From positions 1 to 46,204 of the IMG/VR virus record IMGVR_UViG_3300018931_000003: DNA of 46,204 nucleotides, one strand, 5' to 3'. The notes beneath the pieces are model-generated. The model saw only the letters and a list, made by a program, of their open reading frames with translations, did not search any database and was not told where the DNA came from. Below are positions 6,071-13,495 of this stretch, in pieces; the first letter of the stretch is position 1, and each line of letters opens with the position of its first letter. The DNA is from a virus. Made by a program: the position numbers and the translations under genes.

Positions 6071-6366
6071 TGTTGGACTCTCTGGCGACGGGACAAGCGA
6101 TGAGCGCGACGATCGAGCGGCCGGCCGACGTGAAGCCGTTCCGCGAGGCCATCGAGGCGGAGGTCGGCCACCTGGGGTACGCGGACCAGATCGTCCGCCT
6201 CAAGGACCTGCTCGCCGACGCGCGGTGCAAGCTCGCGCTCAAGGACTGGCAGGCGGACTACGCGGAGCGGCAACTGCGCGACCGCCGCAACCGGTGGGAC
6301 GAGACCGAGGGGAAGATGCACCGGCGCGAGTTCAGCCGCGTGCAAGAGGAGCACGCACACGAATGA
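6070..6366 (+). CDS. Hypothetical coiled-coil protein
   Basis: A 98-residue, largely alpha-helical and highly charged protein. Residues 40-95 (IVRLKDLLADARCKLALKDW through QLRDRRNRWDETEGK) form a continuous amphipathic helix. No enzymatic motif. Overlap with both neighbours (TGATG at the start, ATGA at the end). Function unknown. Confidence 0.7.
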   Translation: MLDSLATGQAMSATIERPADVKPFREAIEAEVGHLGYADQIVRLKDLLADARCKLALKDWQADYAERQLRDRRNRWDETEGKMHRREFSRVQEEHAHE

Positions 6367-6827
6367 GGACTGCCTACCAGCCGGGCGTGCTCGTCGATCC
6401 TTTGGTCGACGACGACGACGCTGACCTGCGTGCGTTTCGATGGAGGACCAACCGCGGCGGGTATGCCTGTCGGCTGATTCACGTCGACGGACGGAGGAAG
6501 CGAGTCCCGCTCCACCGGATCATTCTCTCTCGCATGCTCGGGCGGCCGGTTGGAAGGGCCGACATCTGCGACCACGCCAACGGAGACCGTCTCGACAACC
6601 GGCGAGCGAATCTGCGGCTGACTGATCGCACCGGGAACAACCAGAACAAGCGACCGCGAAACGCTGTCGGCATTCGCGGCGTCGTGTTCATCGAGAAGAT
6701 GTCCAAGTGGCGGGCGGCCGTCCACCAGAAGCACCGGATGCACTACTGCGGCTTCTTTGACACGGCTGAAGAGGCTGGGGCGGCGGCGGCGGCCAAGCGA
6801 CGTGAACTCGGAATGTTAGGGAGCTAA
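6363..6827 (+). CDS. HNH endonuclease with AP2-like DNA-binding domain
   Basis: A 154-residue protein. Residues 45-95 hold an HNH motif of the HNH_3 kind: LHRIIL, then ICDHANGDRLDNRRANLRL, with the His of DHANG and the Asn of DNR/NL as catalytic and structural residues. The C-terminal part (about 100-150; IRGVVFIEKMSKWRAAVHQK, then YCGFFDTAEEA) is an AP2-like three-strand DNA-binding domain. This domain pair is typical of phage homing-type endonucleases, which spread by cutting gene copies that lack them. Its codon use is less GC-biased than that of its neighbours, in line with a mobile gene. It overlaps the upstream gene by 4 bp, so it has been adopted by the operon. Confidence 0.88.
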   Translation: MRTAYQPGVLVDPLVDDDDADLRAFRWRTNRGGYACRLIHVDGRRKRVPLHRIILSRMLGRPVGRADICDHANGDRLDNRRANLRLTDRTGNNQNKRPRNAVGIRGVVFIEKMSKWRAAVHQKHRMHYCGFFDTAEEAGAAAAAKRRELGMLGS

Positions 6828-6832
6828 TTAAC

Positions 6833-7837
6833 ATGAATAGGTTCAGGAAGGCGACCCGCGAGCAGCTCAAGCTCCGCATGGCGCTCGTCGGCCCCACGGG
6901 GTCCGGCAAGACGTACACCGGCCTCGCGGTCGCCGCGGGCCTCGGCGGCCGGACGGCCGTCATCGACTCCGAGAACCGGTCCGCGTCGCGGTACGCCGAC
7001 CGGTTCGACTTCGACGTGGTCGAGCTCGGGGACTTCGAGCCGCAGAACTACATCGACCTCATCCGCGAGGCCGAGCGCGAGTACGACAACCTCCTCATCG
7101 ACAGCCTCTCGCACGCCTGGATGGGCAAGGGCGGCGTCCTCGAAATGGTCGACAAGGCCGGCGCCCGGGCGCAGGGCAACAACTTCGCCGGCTGGCGGAC
7201 CGTCACCCCCAAGCACAACGAGCTCGTCGACGCCCTCATCCGGTGCCGGTGCCACCTGATCGTGACGATGCGGGCGAAGACCGAGTACGTGATCGAGGAG
7301 GACGGCCGCGGCAAGAAGGTGCCGCGCAAGATCGGGATGCAGCCGGTCCAGCGCGACGGCCTCGAATACGAGTTCGACATCGTCGGCGACATGGACTGCG
7401 AGAACCGGCTCGTCGTCAGCAAGACGCGGTGGAGCGAGATCGCCGGCGCCGTGATCGACCGGCCCGGCAAGACGCTCGGCGAGCGGCTCCGCTCCTGGCT
7501 CGACGCCGGCGTGCCGGCCGGCCCCCCGCAGCCGTCCACGAACGGCGTGCGCGGGAAGATCGACAGCGAGACGCCGCCGACGACGCCGCCCCCGCCGCTC
7601 AAGTCGAAGGAGTTCGAGGCGTTCACCGGCGAGCTCGCGAAGCTCGTCCCGTCGCCGTTCAAGACGAAGGCCGAGGCGTGGGCCGAGGCGGTGCTCGCCG
7701 CCGGCCCCGGGTGGAACGCCGAGACGCTCAAGACGTGCCAGGACAAGGGCGTGCTCGACGGCATCCTCGCGAAACTGCGACCCGCCAGTCCGGCACCCGC
7801 CGCCGAGCCGCCCCAAGAGGTCGAAGTCGAGATCTGA
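6833..7837 (+). CDS. AAA-type ATPase, RecA/Sak4-like
   Basis: A 334-residue protein with Walker A GPTGSGKT (residues 20-27) and Walker B NLLIDSLSH (86-94), followed by a Gln/Asn-rich loop (GNNFAGWRTV) and a sensor-like LIVTMRAKTEYV. This is the AAA_24 phage nucleotide-binding family, whose members include Sak4-type RecA-core single-strand annealing proteins. A RecA-like role in phage recombination or replication is therefore likely. Residues ~230-330 are a Pro-rich linker and a helical domain (EFEAFTGELAKLV) that could bind partner proteins; the C-terminus is acidic (EVEVEI), as in proteins that contact SSB or a helicase. It stands just upstream of a metallopeptidase-like gene, a ParB-like gene and an SF2 helicase gene. 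Confidence 0.88.
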   Translation: MNRFRKATREQLKLRMALVGPTGSGKTYTGLAVAAGLGGRTAVIDSENRSASRYADRFDFDVVELGDFEPQNYIDLIREAEREYDNLLIDSLSHAWMGKGGVLEMVDKAGARAQGNNFAGWRTVTPKHNELVDALIRCRCHLIVTMRAKTEYVIEEDGRGKKVPRKIGMQPVQRDGLEYEFDIVGDMDCENRLVVSKTRWSEIAGAVIDRPGKTLGERLRSWLDAGVPAGPPQPSTNGVRGKIDSETPPTTPPPPLKSKEFEAFTGELAKLVPSPFKTKAEAWAEAVLAAGPGWNAETLKTCQDKGVLDGILAKLRPASPAPAAEPPQEVEVEI

Positions 7838-7867
7838 GCCACCCCTAGCCACGAAAGGTCCGCACCG

Positions 7868-8386
7868 ATGCCAGTGACGTACGACAAGGCCGCCTCCGCG
7901 CGGCCGTACCTCGAAGCGATGCTCCGCGAACACCACCCGTCGCTCGTCGACGCCAAGGTGACGTTCGACCTGCTCTTCGCAACGCCCGAGTACGACGAGA
8001 AGACCGGCCTGCCGAAGTCACCGCCGGTCAAGCACGGCGGGTACCCGGCCGCCGCGACGGTCAAGATCTGCTCGCTCAAGGACCGGGCGAAGGGCTGCGC
8101 CGACGTCGAGATCGTGATCGACGGCCCCGAGTGGCGCGGCCTGAGCGAGTCGCGGCGCCACGCGCTGATCGACCACGAGCTGACCCACCTGGAGTTCACC
8201 GGCGAGTACGACGACGCCTACCGCCCGAAGCTCAAGATGCGGCTGCACGACCACCAGTTCGGCTGGTTCGACGAGGTCGCCCGGCGCCACGGCGACGCGT
8301 CGTACGAGGTCCGGCAGTTCGAAACGTTCCGCCACTCGCAGAGCTACTTCGCGTTCGTCGGCGGGCCGGAACCGGCCGTCGCCTGA
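7868..8386 (+). CDS. Zincin-like phage metallopeptidase
   Basis: A 172-residue protein with the zinc peptidase motif HELTH at residues 103-107, inside a helix (LIDHELTHLEF), and a later conserved part (RLHDHQFGWFDEVARRHGD) that carries further His, Asp and Glu for metal binding. This matches the putative phage metallopeptidase family found among replication genes of many phages, whose substrate is unknown. There is no signal peptide, so it acts in the cytoplasm. Suggested roles are processing of phage or host proteins, or a non-peptidase function on nucleoprotein. RBS region is weak; ATG 7868 follows a 30-base spacer after the ATPase gene. Confidence 0.85.
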   Translation: MPVTYDKAASARPYLEAMLREHHPSLVDAKVTFDLLFATPEYDEKTGLPKSPPVKHGGYPAAATVKICSLKDRAKGCADVEIVIDGPEWRGLSESRRHALIDHELTHLEFTGEYDDAYRPKLKMRLHDHQFGWFDEVARRHGDASYEVRQFETFRHSQSYFAFVGGPEPAVA

Positions 8387-8421
8387 CCACGCCACGCCCA
8401 CCACCAGGAGCCGACCGCAGC

Positions 8422-9450
8422 ATGCCCAAGATCAAACTGAAAGACATCGTCCGCGACCCGCGCCTCCAGTTGCGGGCCAACGGCCTCGACGAGTCGCACG
8501 TCGTCGAGATCATGGAGGCGATGAAGGCCGGCCGCGACGTCGGCAAGGTGCACGCCTGCAAGGACCACCACGGCGTCTACCCGTACGACGGATGGCACCG
8601 CATCGAGGCGGCGTCTCGGCGCGGCGACAAGGAGATCGACGCCGAGGTCGAGCCGGGCGACCTGGACGACGCAGCCCTGAAGGCGGCGGCGGCCAACGCC
8701 GGCCACGGCCTCAAGCGGACCAACGACGACAAGCGGAACGCCGTCCGCGCGATCCTCGACCACCCCGACGCAAAGGACTGGTCCGACCGCAAGATCGCGG
8801 AATACGCTGGGGTTTCTAACAACTTCGTCGCCACCGTTCGATCCGACCAACTGTCATCGGATGACAGTTCAAGCGGCGGCGAAAAGCCAATAACCCGGGT
8901 CGGCCGGGACGGAAAGCGGCGGAAGGTCTCGCCTAGCCAGAGCAAGCCGAAGGCCCCCCAAGGGCCTTCCCAAGCGGCGGCCGGCCCGAAGGACTCCGGG
9001 CCGGCCGCCGCCACGTCGACGGCCGCCGCACACCAGCCCGCCAACGGCAAGGCGACCGACCCGCTCGCCGAGACGGTCGTCATAGAGCCGGGCAACCCGT
9101 TCCCCGCGCAGGCCGACGCGATGAAGGCCGCCGCCCGCAAGCTCTCCTGGCTCGCCGGCGAGGTCGAGGGGATGGTCAAGACCGTCCACGGCTTCGACGG
9201 CGAGGGATACGAGGGGCTCGACGCGGCCCGCGAGAACATCGAGATCGCGCTCGGCAACGTGGCGGGCAGCCTCAAGACGCACGCCGGCACGCTGACCGGA
9301 TCGGCCCCGGCCGGGATCTGCCTCGACTGCGGCGGCGCCGGCTGCCTCTTCTGCAGCCAGCGCCGGTACCAGACCGAGCGGGAGCGCAAGGAGGCCGAGT
9401 CGCGCCGCAAGGCCCGTGGCGGCGCCAAGGCGGGGGCCGCCGCCCGATGA
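8422..9450 (+). CDS. ParB-like N-terminal domain protein with HTH and zinc motif
   Basis: A 342-residue protein. Residues 1-80 resemble the ParB/Srx nucleotide-binding fold (DPRLQLRANGLDESHVVEIM, then VYPYDGWHRIEAASRRGD, the usual GxHRxxA box). Residues 117-140 are an HTH (WSDRKIAEYAGVSNNFVATVR). A long low-complexity Ala/Pro/Lys-rich linker (about 145-225) follows, then a helical region and a CLDCGGAGCLFC zinc motif near the C-terminus. There is no ParA partner, so a partition role is unlikely; phage ParB-like proteins more often are nucleases or transcription regulators. It lies between the Sak4-like and helicase genes and overlaps the helicase gene by 4 bp. Confidence 0.82.
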   Translation: MPKIKLKDIVRDPRLQLRANGLDESHVVEIMEAMKAGRDVGKVHACKDHHGVYPYDGWHRIEAASRRGDKEIDAEVEPGDLDDAALKAAAANAGHGLKRTNDDKRNAVRAILDHPDAKDWSDRKIAEYAGVSNNFVATVRSDQLSSDDSSSGGEKPITRVGRDGKRRKVSPSQSKPKAPQGPSQAAAGPKDSGPAAATSTAAAHQPANGKATDPLAETVVIEPGNPFPAQADAMKAAARKLSWLAGEVEGMVKTVHGFDGEGYEGLDAARENIEIALGNVAGSLKTHAGTLTGSAPAGICLDCGGAGCLFCSQRRYQTERERKEAESRRKARGGAKAGAAAR

Positions 9451-11177
9451 CCGCCGTGAAGGCCCCCTGCCGCCCGTACCAAACCGCCGCCGTCGGCGTC
9501 GCGATCGACCGCTTCTCCAGCGGCGTCCCGTCCGGCCTCGTCGAGCTGCCGACCGGCACCGGCAAGACGCGGCTGTCGGCCGAGGTCATCGGGTGGACGC
9601 TGGCGGCCGGCAAGCGGGCCCTCTTCATCGCCCACCGCAACACGCTCGTCAAGCAGGGGGCGCGGGAGATCGGGCGGTTCCTCGGCCGCCAGGTCGGCGT
9701 GTGGTGCGGCGAGGAGCAGGCGTCCCTCCACGCCCCCGTCCTCTCCGCGTCCAAGGACTCGCTCACCCCGAAGAACCTCTCCCGGCTGGACGCGGCCGAG
9801 TTCGGCGTACTCGTCTGCGACGAGTGCCACCACGCGACCAACTCGAACACCTCCTACCGCCGCGTCTTCGACTGGGCGGCCGAGGCGGGCGTGCCGCGGC
9901 TCGGCATCACCGCGACGCCCGACCGGTCGGACGGCGTCACGCTCGTCGGCGAGGGGAAGCCGTTCGCCGAGCTCTTCTACCGGTACCCGATGTGGGACCC
10001 GGACGGCGGCCCGTCGGCGATCAGCGACGGCTGGCTCGTGCCGGTGCGGCAGGACCACCTGCACGTCGACGGCCTCGACTTCTCCGCGATCAAGAAGAAG
10101 AAGAACTGGACCGACGAGGACATCGAGGCCGTCCTCGCCAAGGAGCAGACGCAGCTCGAGCTCGCGTCCTCGACCGTCGACCACTGCGAGGGGCGGCCGA
10201 CCGTCGTCTTCTGCCCGACCGTCGCCTTCGCGTACAAGATGAGCGAGTTGATCGACCGGTACGCCGGCAGGCCCGTCTCGGTCGTCATCCACGGCCAGCA
10301 CAAGCAGCACCCGATCACCAAGGACGACCGCCGCAACCGCGACCGCATGTTCCAGGAGGGCGAGCGGCAGTTCGCGATCAGCGTCGACGCCCTCGCCGAG
10401 GGCTGGGACGCCCCCCGGGCCTCGTGCGTCGCCGTCATGCGGCCGGTCAAGTCGCGGCTGCGGTTCGCCCAGATGGTCGGCCGCGGGACGCGGCTGTCGC
10501 TCGGACTGCCGAACGAGCAGGTCCTGGCGATGACGGCCGCCGAGCGGCGGGCGGCGATCGCGGCCTCGGCGAAGCCCGACTGCCTCGTCCTCGGCTTCTA
10601 CTCGAACCTCGCCGACCTGAAGCTGTGGGTCAACGCGGCCGACGTCATCGGCGCCGGGCTGCCGGAGGAGGTCCGCCGGCGGGCGAACAAGCTGAAGTCG
10701 GGCGACACGACCCAGCGGCTGCTCAAGGCGAAGGAGCAGGTCGAGGCCGAGCAGGCGTTCGCGTCCTGGGAGGCGGAGGAGACCCGCCGCCTCAACGCCG
10801 AGCGGCTCCAGATGTTCACCCCCAAGGCGATGGTCCGCCGCACGTCGGTCGACGTCTACGGCGAGGACCGGTCCCGGTACGAGGCCGACCACACGCAGGA
10901 GGTCGAGGCGTTCCGGTTCCGCACGTCGAAGGCGGTGAGCCGCGACCAACGGCCGAGCGTGAACCAGGCCCGCTTCGCCGTCGCGCTCGGCCTGAGCCCC
11001 GAGCACTGCATCGGGATGACCCGCAAGCAGGTCGGCGGCTTCATCAGCAAGGCGAAAGCGGCCGGCACGCAGCCCGACTGGGCCCGGCTCAAGCCGGCGC
11101 AGATGAAGTTCTCGCTCGGCTGGTACTTCACCGACCAGGGACGCGAACGTCACGACACGGAAAGGACGAGTGCATGA
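9447..11177 (+). CDS. SF2 DEAD/DEAH-box helicase
   Basis: A 576-residue superfamily 2 helicase. Motif I LPTGTGKT (34-41), motif Ia IAHRNTLVKQ (61-70), motif II DECHH (125-129), motif III ITATP (154-158), motif V AEGWDAP (317-323) and motif VI QMVGRGTR (342-349) are all present in order. The layout matches the phage/restriction-type UvsW-like DEAD helicases that remodel branched DNA during replication and recombination. Beyond residue 430 there is an additional ~140-residue C-terminal region with a charged helix and a small domain (NQARFAVALGLSPEHCIGMT) found in phage helicases that may bind DNA. It is ATGA-coupled to the ParB-like gene and to the next small gene. Confidence 0.93.
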   Translation: MTAVKAPCRPYQTAAVGVAIDRFSSGVPSGLVELPTGTGKTRLSAEVIGWTLAAGKRALFIAHRNTLVKQGAREIGRFLGRQVGVWCGEEQASLHAPVLSASKDSLTPKNLSRLDAAEFGVLVCDECHHATNSNTSYRRVFDWAAEAGVPRLGITATPDRSDGVTLVGEGKPFAELFYRYPMWDPDGGPSAISDGWLVPVRQDHLHVDGLDFSAIKKKKNWTDEDIEAVLAKEQTQLELASSTVDHCEGRPTVVFCPTVAFAYKMSELIDRYAGRPVSVVIHGQHKQHPITKDDRRNRDRMFQEGERQFAISVDALAEGWDAPRASCVAVMRPVKSRLRFAQMVGRGTRLSLGLPNEQVLAMTAAERRAAIAASAKPDCLVLGFYSNLADLKLWVNAADVIGAGLPEEVRRRANKLKSGDTTQRLLKAKEQVEAEQAFASWEAEETRRLNAERLQMFTPKAMVRRTSVDVYGEDRSRYEADHTQEVEAFRFRTSKAVSRDQRPSVNQARFAVALGLSPEHCIGMTRKQVGGFISKAKAAGTQPDWARLKPAQMKFSLGWYFTDQGRERHDTERTSA

Positions 11178-11359
11178 ACGCCACGAACCTCATTGAAATC
11201 GGCCGCGCGTTAGCGGCGGTGCCCGCCATGGAACAGGCGCTGACCAAGGCGCTGAACTACATCCACGCCCTTGGACGCGACGACTCGGCCGAGGTCGAAA
11301 CCGCAATCACCGAGGCGATGCATGACCTGCACGCCGGATGGACCGAGGGAGTCCAATGA
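11174..11359 (+). CDS. Small hypothetical protein
   Basis: A 61-residue, mostly helical, acidic protein (EIGRALAAVPAMEQALTKAL, then AEVETAITEAMHDLHAGW). No family is recognised. It shares ATGA overlaps with the helicase gene and with the gene at 11356, which supports expression. Small acidic proteins of this kind in phages are sometimes inhibitors or DNA mimics; nothing here shows it. Confidence 0.68.
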   Translation: MNATNLIEIGRALAAVPAMEQALTKALNYIHALGRDDSAEVETAITEAMHDLHAGWTEGVQ

Positions 11360-11817
11360 CCGGCGCAGAAGTGATCCGGAAGGCGGCGAATCACGGGTGT
11401 GTGTTCGTCCTCCAGGGCGACCGCATGATCCTCAAGGGCCCGCCCGACAAGGTGGCCGAGGTCGCCAAGGTCGCGAAGCCGTTCAAGGAGGAGATCGTCG
11501 AGTCACTCCGCAGTGCCGAGCGCGGGGACCGTCCTCCGGCTCCGCCACGGCCAGACGGCTCCACGGAACTCCAGTTCTTCGTCATGGCGTGCCTCAAAAA
11601 GCCGGACACGCTGATGACGATCATCGACGGGTTCCCCGTCGGAGTTCGAAGGCTTGCAATCAAACTGCTGTCGATGCCCCATGCGTGGGAGGGGCACGTC
11701 GACCACGCGAAGTGGTGCAAGTTGGCCAATCAACTGCGCGACTCCCTCGCGTTCCCCGACCCCGTTTATCCAGCGAGTGACGTGTTCCCCGAGTTGAGAA
11801 AGGAGCAGGCGTCTTGA
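11356..11817 (+). CDS. TubC_N-like docking-domain protein
   Basis: A 153-residue protein. Residues 1-52 have the pattern of TubC-type N-terminal docking domains: TGAEVIRKAANHGCVFVLQG, then DRMILKGPPDK and a helix KPFKEEIVESLR. This small alpha-beta-beta-alpha fold mediates protein contacts in polyketide synthases and also occurs in many phage genes. A Pro-rich linker follows, and a C-terminal domain of about 90 residues (ELQFFVMACLKKPDTLMTII through HAKWCKLANQL) is unrecognised. ATG 11356 overlaps the previous stop; an upstream ATG at 11338 is in frame but lacks coupling. Confidence 0.72.
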   Translation: MTGAEVIRKAANHGCVFVLQGDRMILKGPPDKVAEVAKVAKPFKEEIVESLRSAERGDRPPAPPRPDGSTELQFFVMACLKKPDTLMTIIDGFPVGVRRLAIKLLSMPHAWEGHVDHAKWCKLANQLRDSLAFPDPVYPASDVFPELRKEQAS

Positions 11818-11993
11818 GTGAAGCGCAACAGCAGCCGGCCAAGGAGGCGAAGCCCCAGGCCCGCCAGGTCCGCGACCCCGAACTGATCGCGATGCACGAA
11901 ATCGTCGAGGTCCTCGACGGCCTCGACGAGCCGGCGCGGTCGCGCGTCGTCGCGTGGGCGAGCGAGCGGTTCAAGGACGACCGACCGTTCTAG
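11814..11993 (+). CDS. Small protein, TTG start
   Basis: A 59-residue protein starting at TTG 11814, which overlaps the previous stop as TTGA. AAGGAG lies eight bases upstream and supports this start. After a polar Gln/Lys/Ala N-terminus the sequence (PELIAMHEIVEVLDGLDEPA then RSRVVAWASERF) is a two-helix unit common in small phage proteins, where the ending RVxxWxxxRF recurs. Function unknown. It is the last gene before the 322-base noncoding stretch. Confidence 0.7.
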   Translation: MSEAQQQPAKEAKPQARQVRDPELIAMHEIVEVLDGLDEPARSRVVAWASERFKDDRPF

Positions 11994-12315
11994 GCGGTCG
12001 ACCGACAACCCGACCGGCCGACGCAGCGGCCCGGCAATCTGCGGAGCGTACCGGCGCGTCAGTTTCCCGGTGTAGCGGCCTGAGCGAAGTCAGGCGGATC
12101 CTCGCTGACGCTGGCATGGGTGGGCGCCGGCGGCCGCAAGGCTAGGGCGAGGAGCGACCGAGGGCGAAGACATGCGGGGTCGCGAAAGAAGCCGCGTCGG
12201 TGTGGAGACTGCCGGGATGCCAAACGCAGACCACGCAAGCCAGTCCCGTCGAAAGACGGGGCTGGTGTGTCCCCAGCCGAACACCTCCGCAGGTTTGGAG
12301 TGAAGGGAGCAGCCG
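11994..12315 (+). ncRNA. Candidate structured RNA in a 322-base noncoding stretch
   Basis: No credible gene fits here, in an operon otherwise packed with 4-bp overlaps. Several strong stems can form on the plus strand: 12056-12062/12105-12111 (7 bp) enclosing 12078-12083/12090-12095 (6 bp); alternatively 12099-12105/12147-12153 (7 bp) enclosing 12109-12115/12126-12132 (7 bp, one G-U) and 12133-12135/12140-12142 with a GCAA tetraloop; 12154-12159/12178-12183 (6 bp) directly after it; and 12240-12250/12255-12265 (11 bp, one G-U) closed by a GAAA tetraloop. The last one competes with 12260-12265/12273-12278. GNRA loops and mutually exclusive pairings suggest a folded RNA or a switch. A dyad CGGTCGACCG (11995-12004) follows the upstream stop. 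High GC raises the chance of fortuitous stems. Confidence 0.35.
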
Positions 12316-12540
12316 ATGAGCAAGAGCGTGATCCGCGTCAAAGGGAAGACGCCGAAGCGAGCCAAGATCGGGTGGTGGAGCCTTGGAGCGAAGAAGCGGG
12401 CCAGTGAGAAGAAGGCCGCGGCCAAGCACCGGGCGAAGGTCCGACAGGCCGACCTCGAACGCCGCGACCAGGCCGCCCGCCACAAGTTGGCGTTGAAGCG
12501 TCGGGCCGAACTTGAGGCCGCCAAGGCCTCGGCCCCGTGA
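12316..12540 (+). CDS. Very basic small protein
   Basis: A 74-residue protein with about a third Lys and Arg and no acidic patch in the first 45 residues. KGKTPKRAKIGWWSLGAKKR is followed by one long Ala/Lys/Arg helix up to the end. The charge suggests binding to DNA or RNA. RBS GAAGGGAG ten bases before ATG. It overlaps the next gene by 4 bp (GTGA). No family recognised. Confidence 0.68.
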   Translation: MSKSVIRVKGKTPKRAKIGWWSLGAKKRASEKKAAAKHRAKVRQADLERRDQAARHKLALKRRAELEAAKASAP

Positions 12541-12815
12541 GCGTGCGAGAACGGGCGGTCGTCTGCGACGAGTGCGGCGGGGCCAAGCTGATCGGCCGAA
12601 CCCCCTGCCCCGAGTGCCGCGGGACCGGCCTGCTGCCGGCCGAACGCGAGGAGTGGCGGCGGCGGGGCGACGACTGCCGGACGGTGCGGGAGCAGATGCA
12701 CCAGACGCTCGGCGACGCTGCGTACGCCCTCGACCTGACCGCCGCGGCGGTGGCGCGGATGGAGGCGGGGCTCGACTGCCCCGAGCCGTTGGAACGGCAC
12801 TGGTTCAGGAGTTGA
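12537..12815 (+). CDS. DnaJ-type zinc finger and HTH-like protein
   Basis: A 92-residue protein with GTG start overlapping the previous stop (GTGA). Residues 10-31 carry a DnaJ-like zinc unit: CDECGGAKLIG then CPECRGTGLL. Residues 45-80 (TVREQMHQTLGDAAYALDLT, then AAAVARMEAG) look like a short Xre-type HTH. Zinc unit plus HTH suggests a small DNA-binding regulator. The role is unknown. Confidence 0.72.
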   Translation: MSVRERAVVCDECGGAKLIGRTPCPECRGTGLLPAEREEWRRRGDDCRTVREQMHQTLGDAAYALDLTAAAVARMEAGLDCPEPLERHWFRS

Positions 12816-12818
12816 GTG

Positions 12819-13067
12819 ATGGGAACTTCGAACAAGGCCAGGTTCAGCTTGCAATGCGGCGGATGCCTGTTCTTTCAGTCAATCGAACTTGATGGTTATG
12901 ACGGACTCTGCCGCAGGCACGCGCCGCGGCCGATGGTCATCGGACTCCGAGACGACGGAAGACCGGATGTCTACAAGGTGGTCGCAGACTGGCCGCAGGT
13001 AACTGCCGAGGACTGGTGCGGCGATCATCAACCCTCGCATCCGCTGGAAGATGAGGGCTCGTCGTAG
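12819..13067 (+). CDS. Small Cys4 zinc protein
   Basis: An 82-residue protein with a four-Cys pattern common in phage proteins: CGGCLFFQ (residues ~13-16), then GLCRRHAPRP, and WCGDHQP near the end. The spacing CxxC-x14-CxxH-x32-C resembles single zinc-ribbon proteins of unknown function. ATG 12819 is preceded by AGGAG; a GTG at 12816 is in frame but a less likely start. Its stop overlaps the GTG of the next gene. Confidence 0.75.
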   Translation: MGTSNKARFSLQCGGCLFFQSIELDGYDGLCRRHAPRPMVIGLRDDGRPDVYKVVADWPQVTAEDWCGDHQPSHPLEDEGSS

Positions 13068-13495
13068 TGGGACGCCCTCGCGTACCGGCGGCGGTGCAGG
13101 CGATCATCGACGAGCACGGCCTCGCGCCGCTCGGCGTCGACCTGTCGGCCGCCGGCGTGGACGTCGGCGACTCCGAACTGGAGGCCGAGCTCGCCGGCCA
13201 GATCGCGGCCGCCGGCCTGCCCGCCCCGACGCCGCAGTACGTCTTCCACTCGACGCGGAAGTGGCGGCTCGACTTCGCATGGCCGGCGGCGATGGTCGCA
13301 GCCGAGGTGCACGGCGGGACGTGGACTCGCGGGCGCCACGTGCGGGGCGGCGGGTTCCAGAAGGACCGCGAGAAGATGAACGAGGCGCAACTCCTCGGCT
13401 GGCTGGTGCTCGAGTTCACCGATCGCGACGTGCGGACCGGCGAGGCCGTCAGTGTGATCGAGCGGGCGTTGAAGAACAAGCGGGCGGTAGAATGA
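13067..13495 (+). CDS. VSR/resolvase-like endonuclease
   Basis: A 142-residue protein. Residues 60-120 form a PD-(D/E)XK-type core: PQYVFHSTRKWRLDFAWPAA gives the Asp strand, AAEVHGGTW the Glu strand, and GFQKDREKMNEAQLLGW the following helix with the conserved Lys-Asp. This arrangement is found in VSR-like and phage Holliday-junction-type endonucleases; in phages it occurs in replication/recombination operons and probably resolves branched DNA. GTG start overlaps the preceding stop by one base. Fits functionally with the helicase and the Sak4-like ATPase upstream. Confidence 0.82.
   Translation: MGRPRVPAAVQAIIDEHGLAPLGVDLSAAGVDVGDSELEAELAGQIAAAGLPAPTPQYVFHSTRKWRLDFAWPAAMVAAEVHGGTWTRGRHVRGGGFQKDREKMNEAQLLGWLVLEFTDRDVRTGEAVSVIERALKNKRAVE

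Noticed and set aside
8422-9450. Plasmid-like ParAB partition system.
   Set aside because: No ParA-type ATPase or parS-like repeats were found, and an integrase with attP shows chromosomal prophage maintenance.
12240-12265. The GAAA-capped 11-bp stem as a rho-independent terminator.
   Set aside because: It is followed by TGTGTCCCC, not a U-tract, unlike the true terminator at 38751; it is treated as part of a possible structured RNA.
12120-12407. A 95-residue basic frame in the noncoding stretch before 12316.
   Set aside because: It overlaps 92 bp of a better gene, its third codon positions lack the strong GC bias of real genes here, and no RBS or coupling is seen. A real gene cannot be fully excluded.
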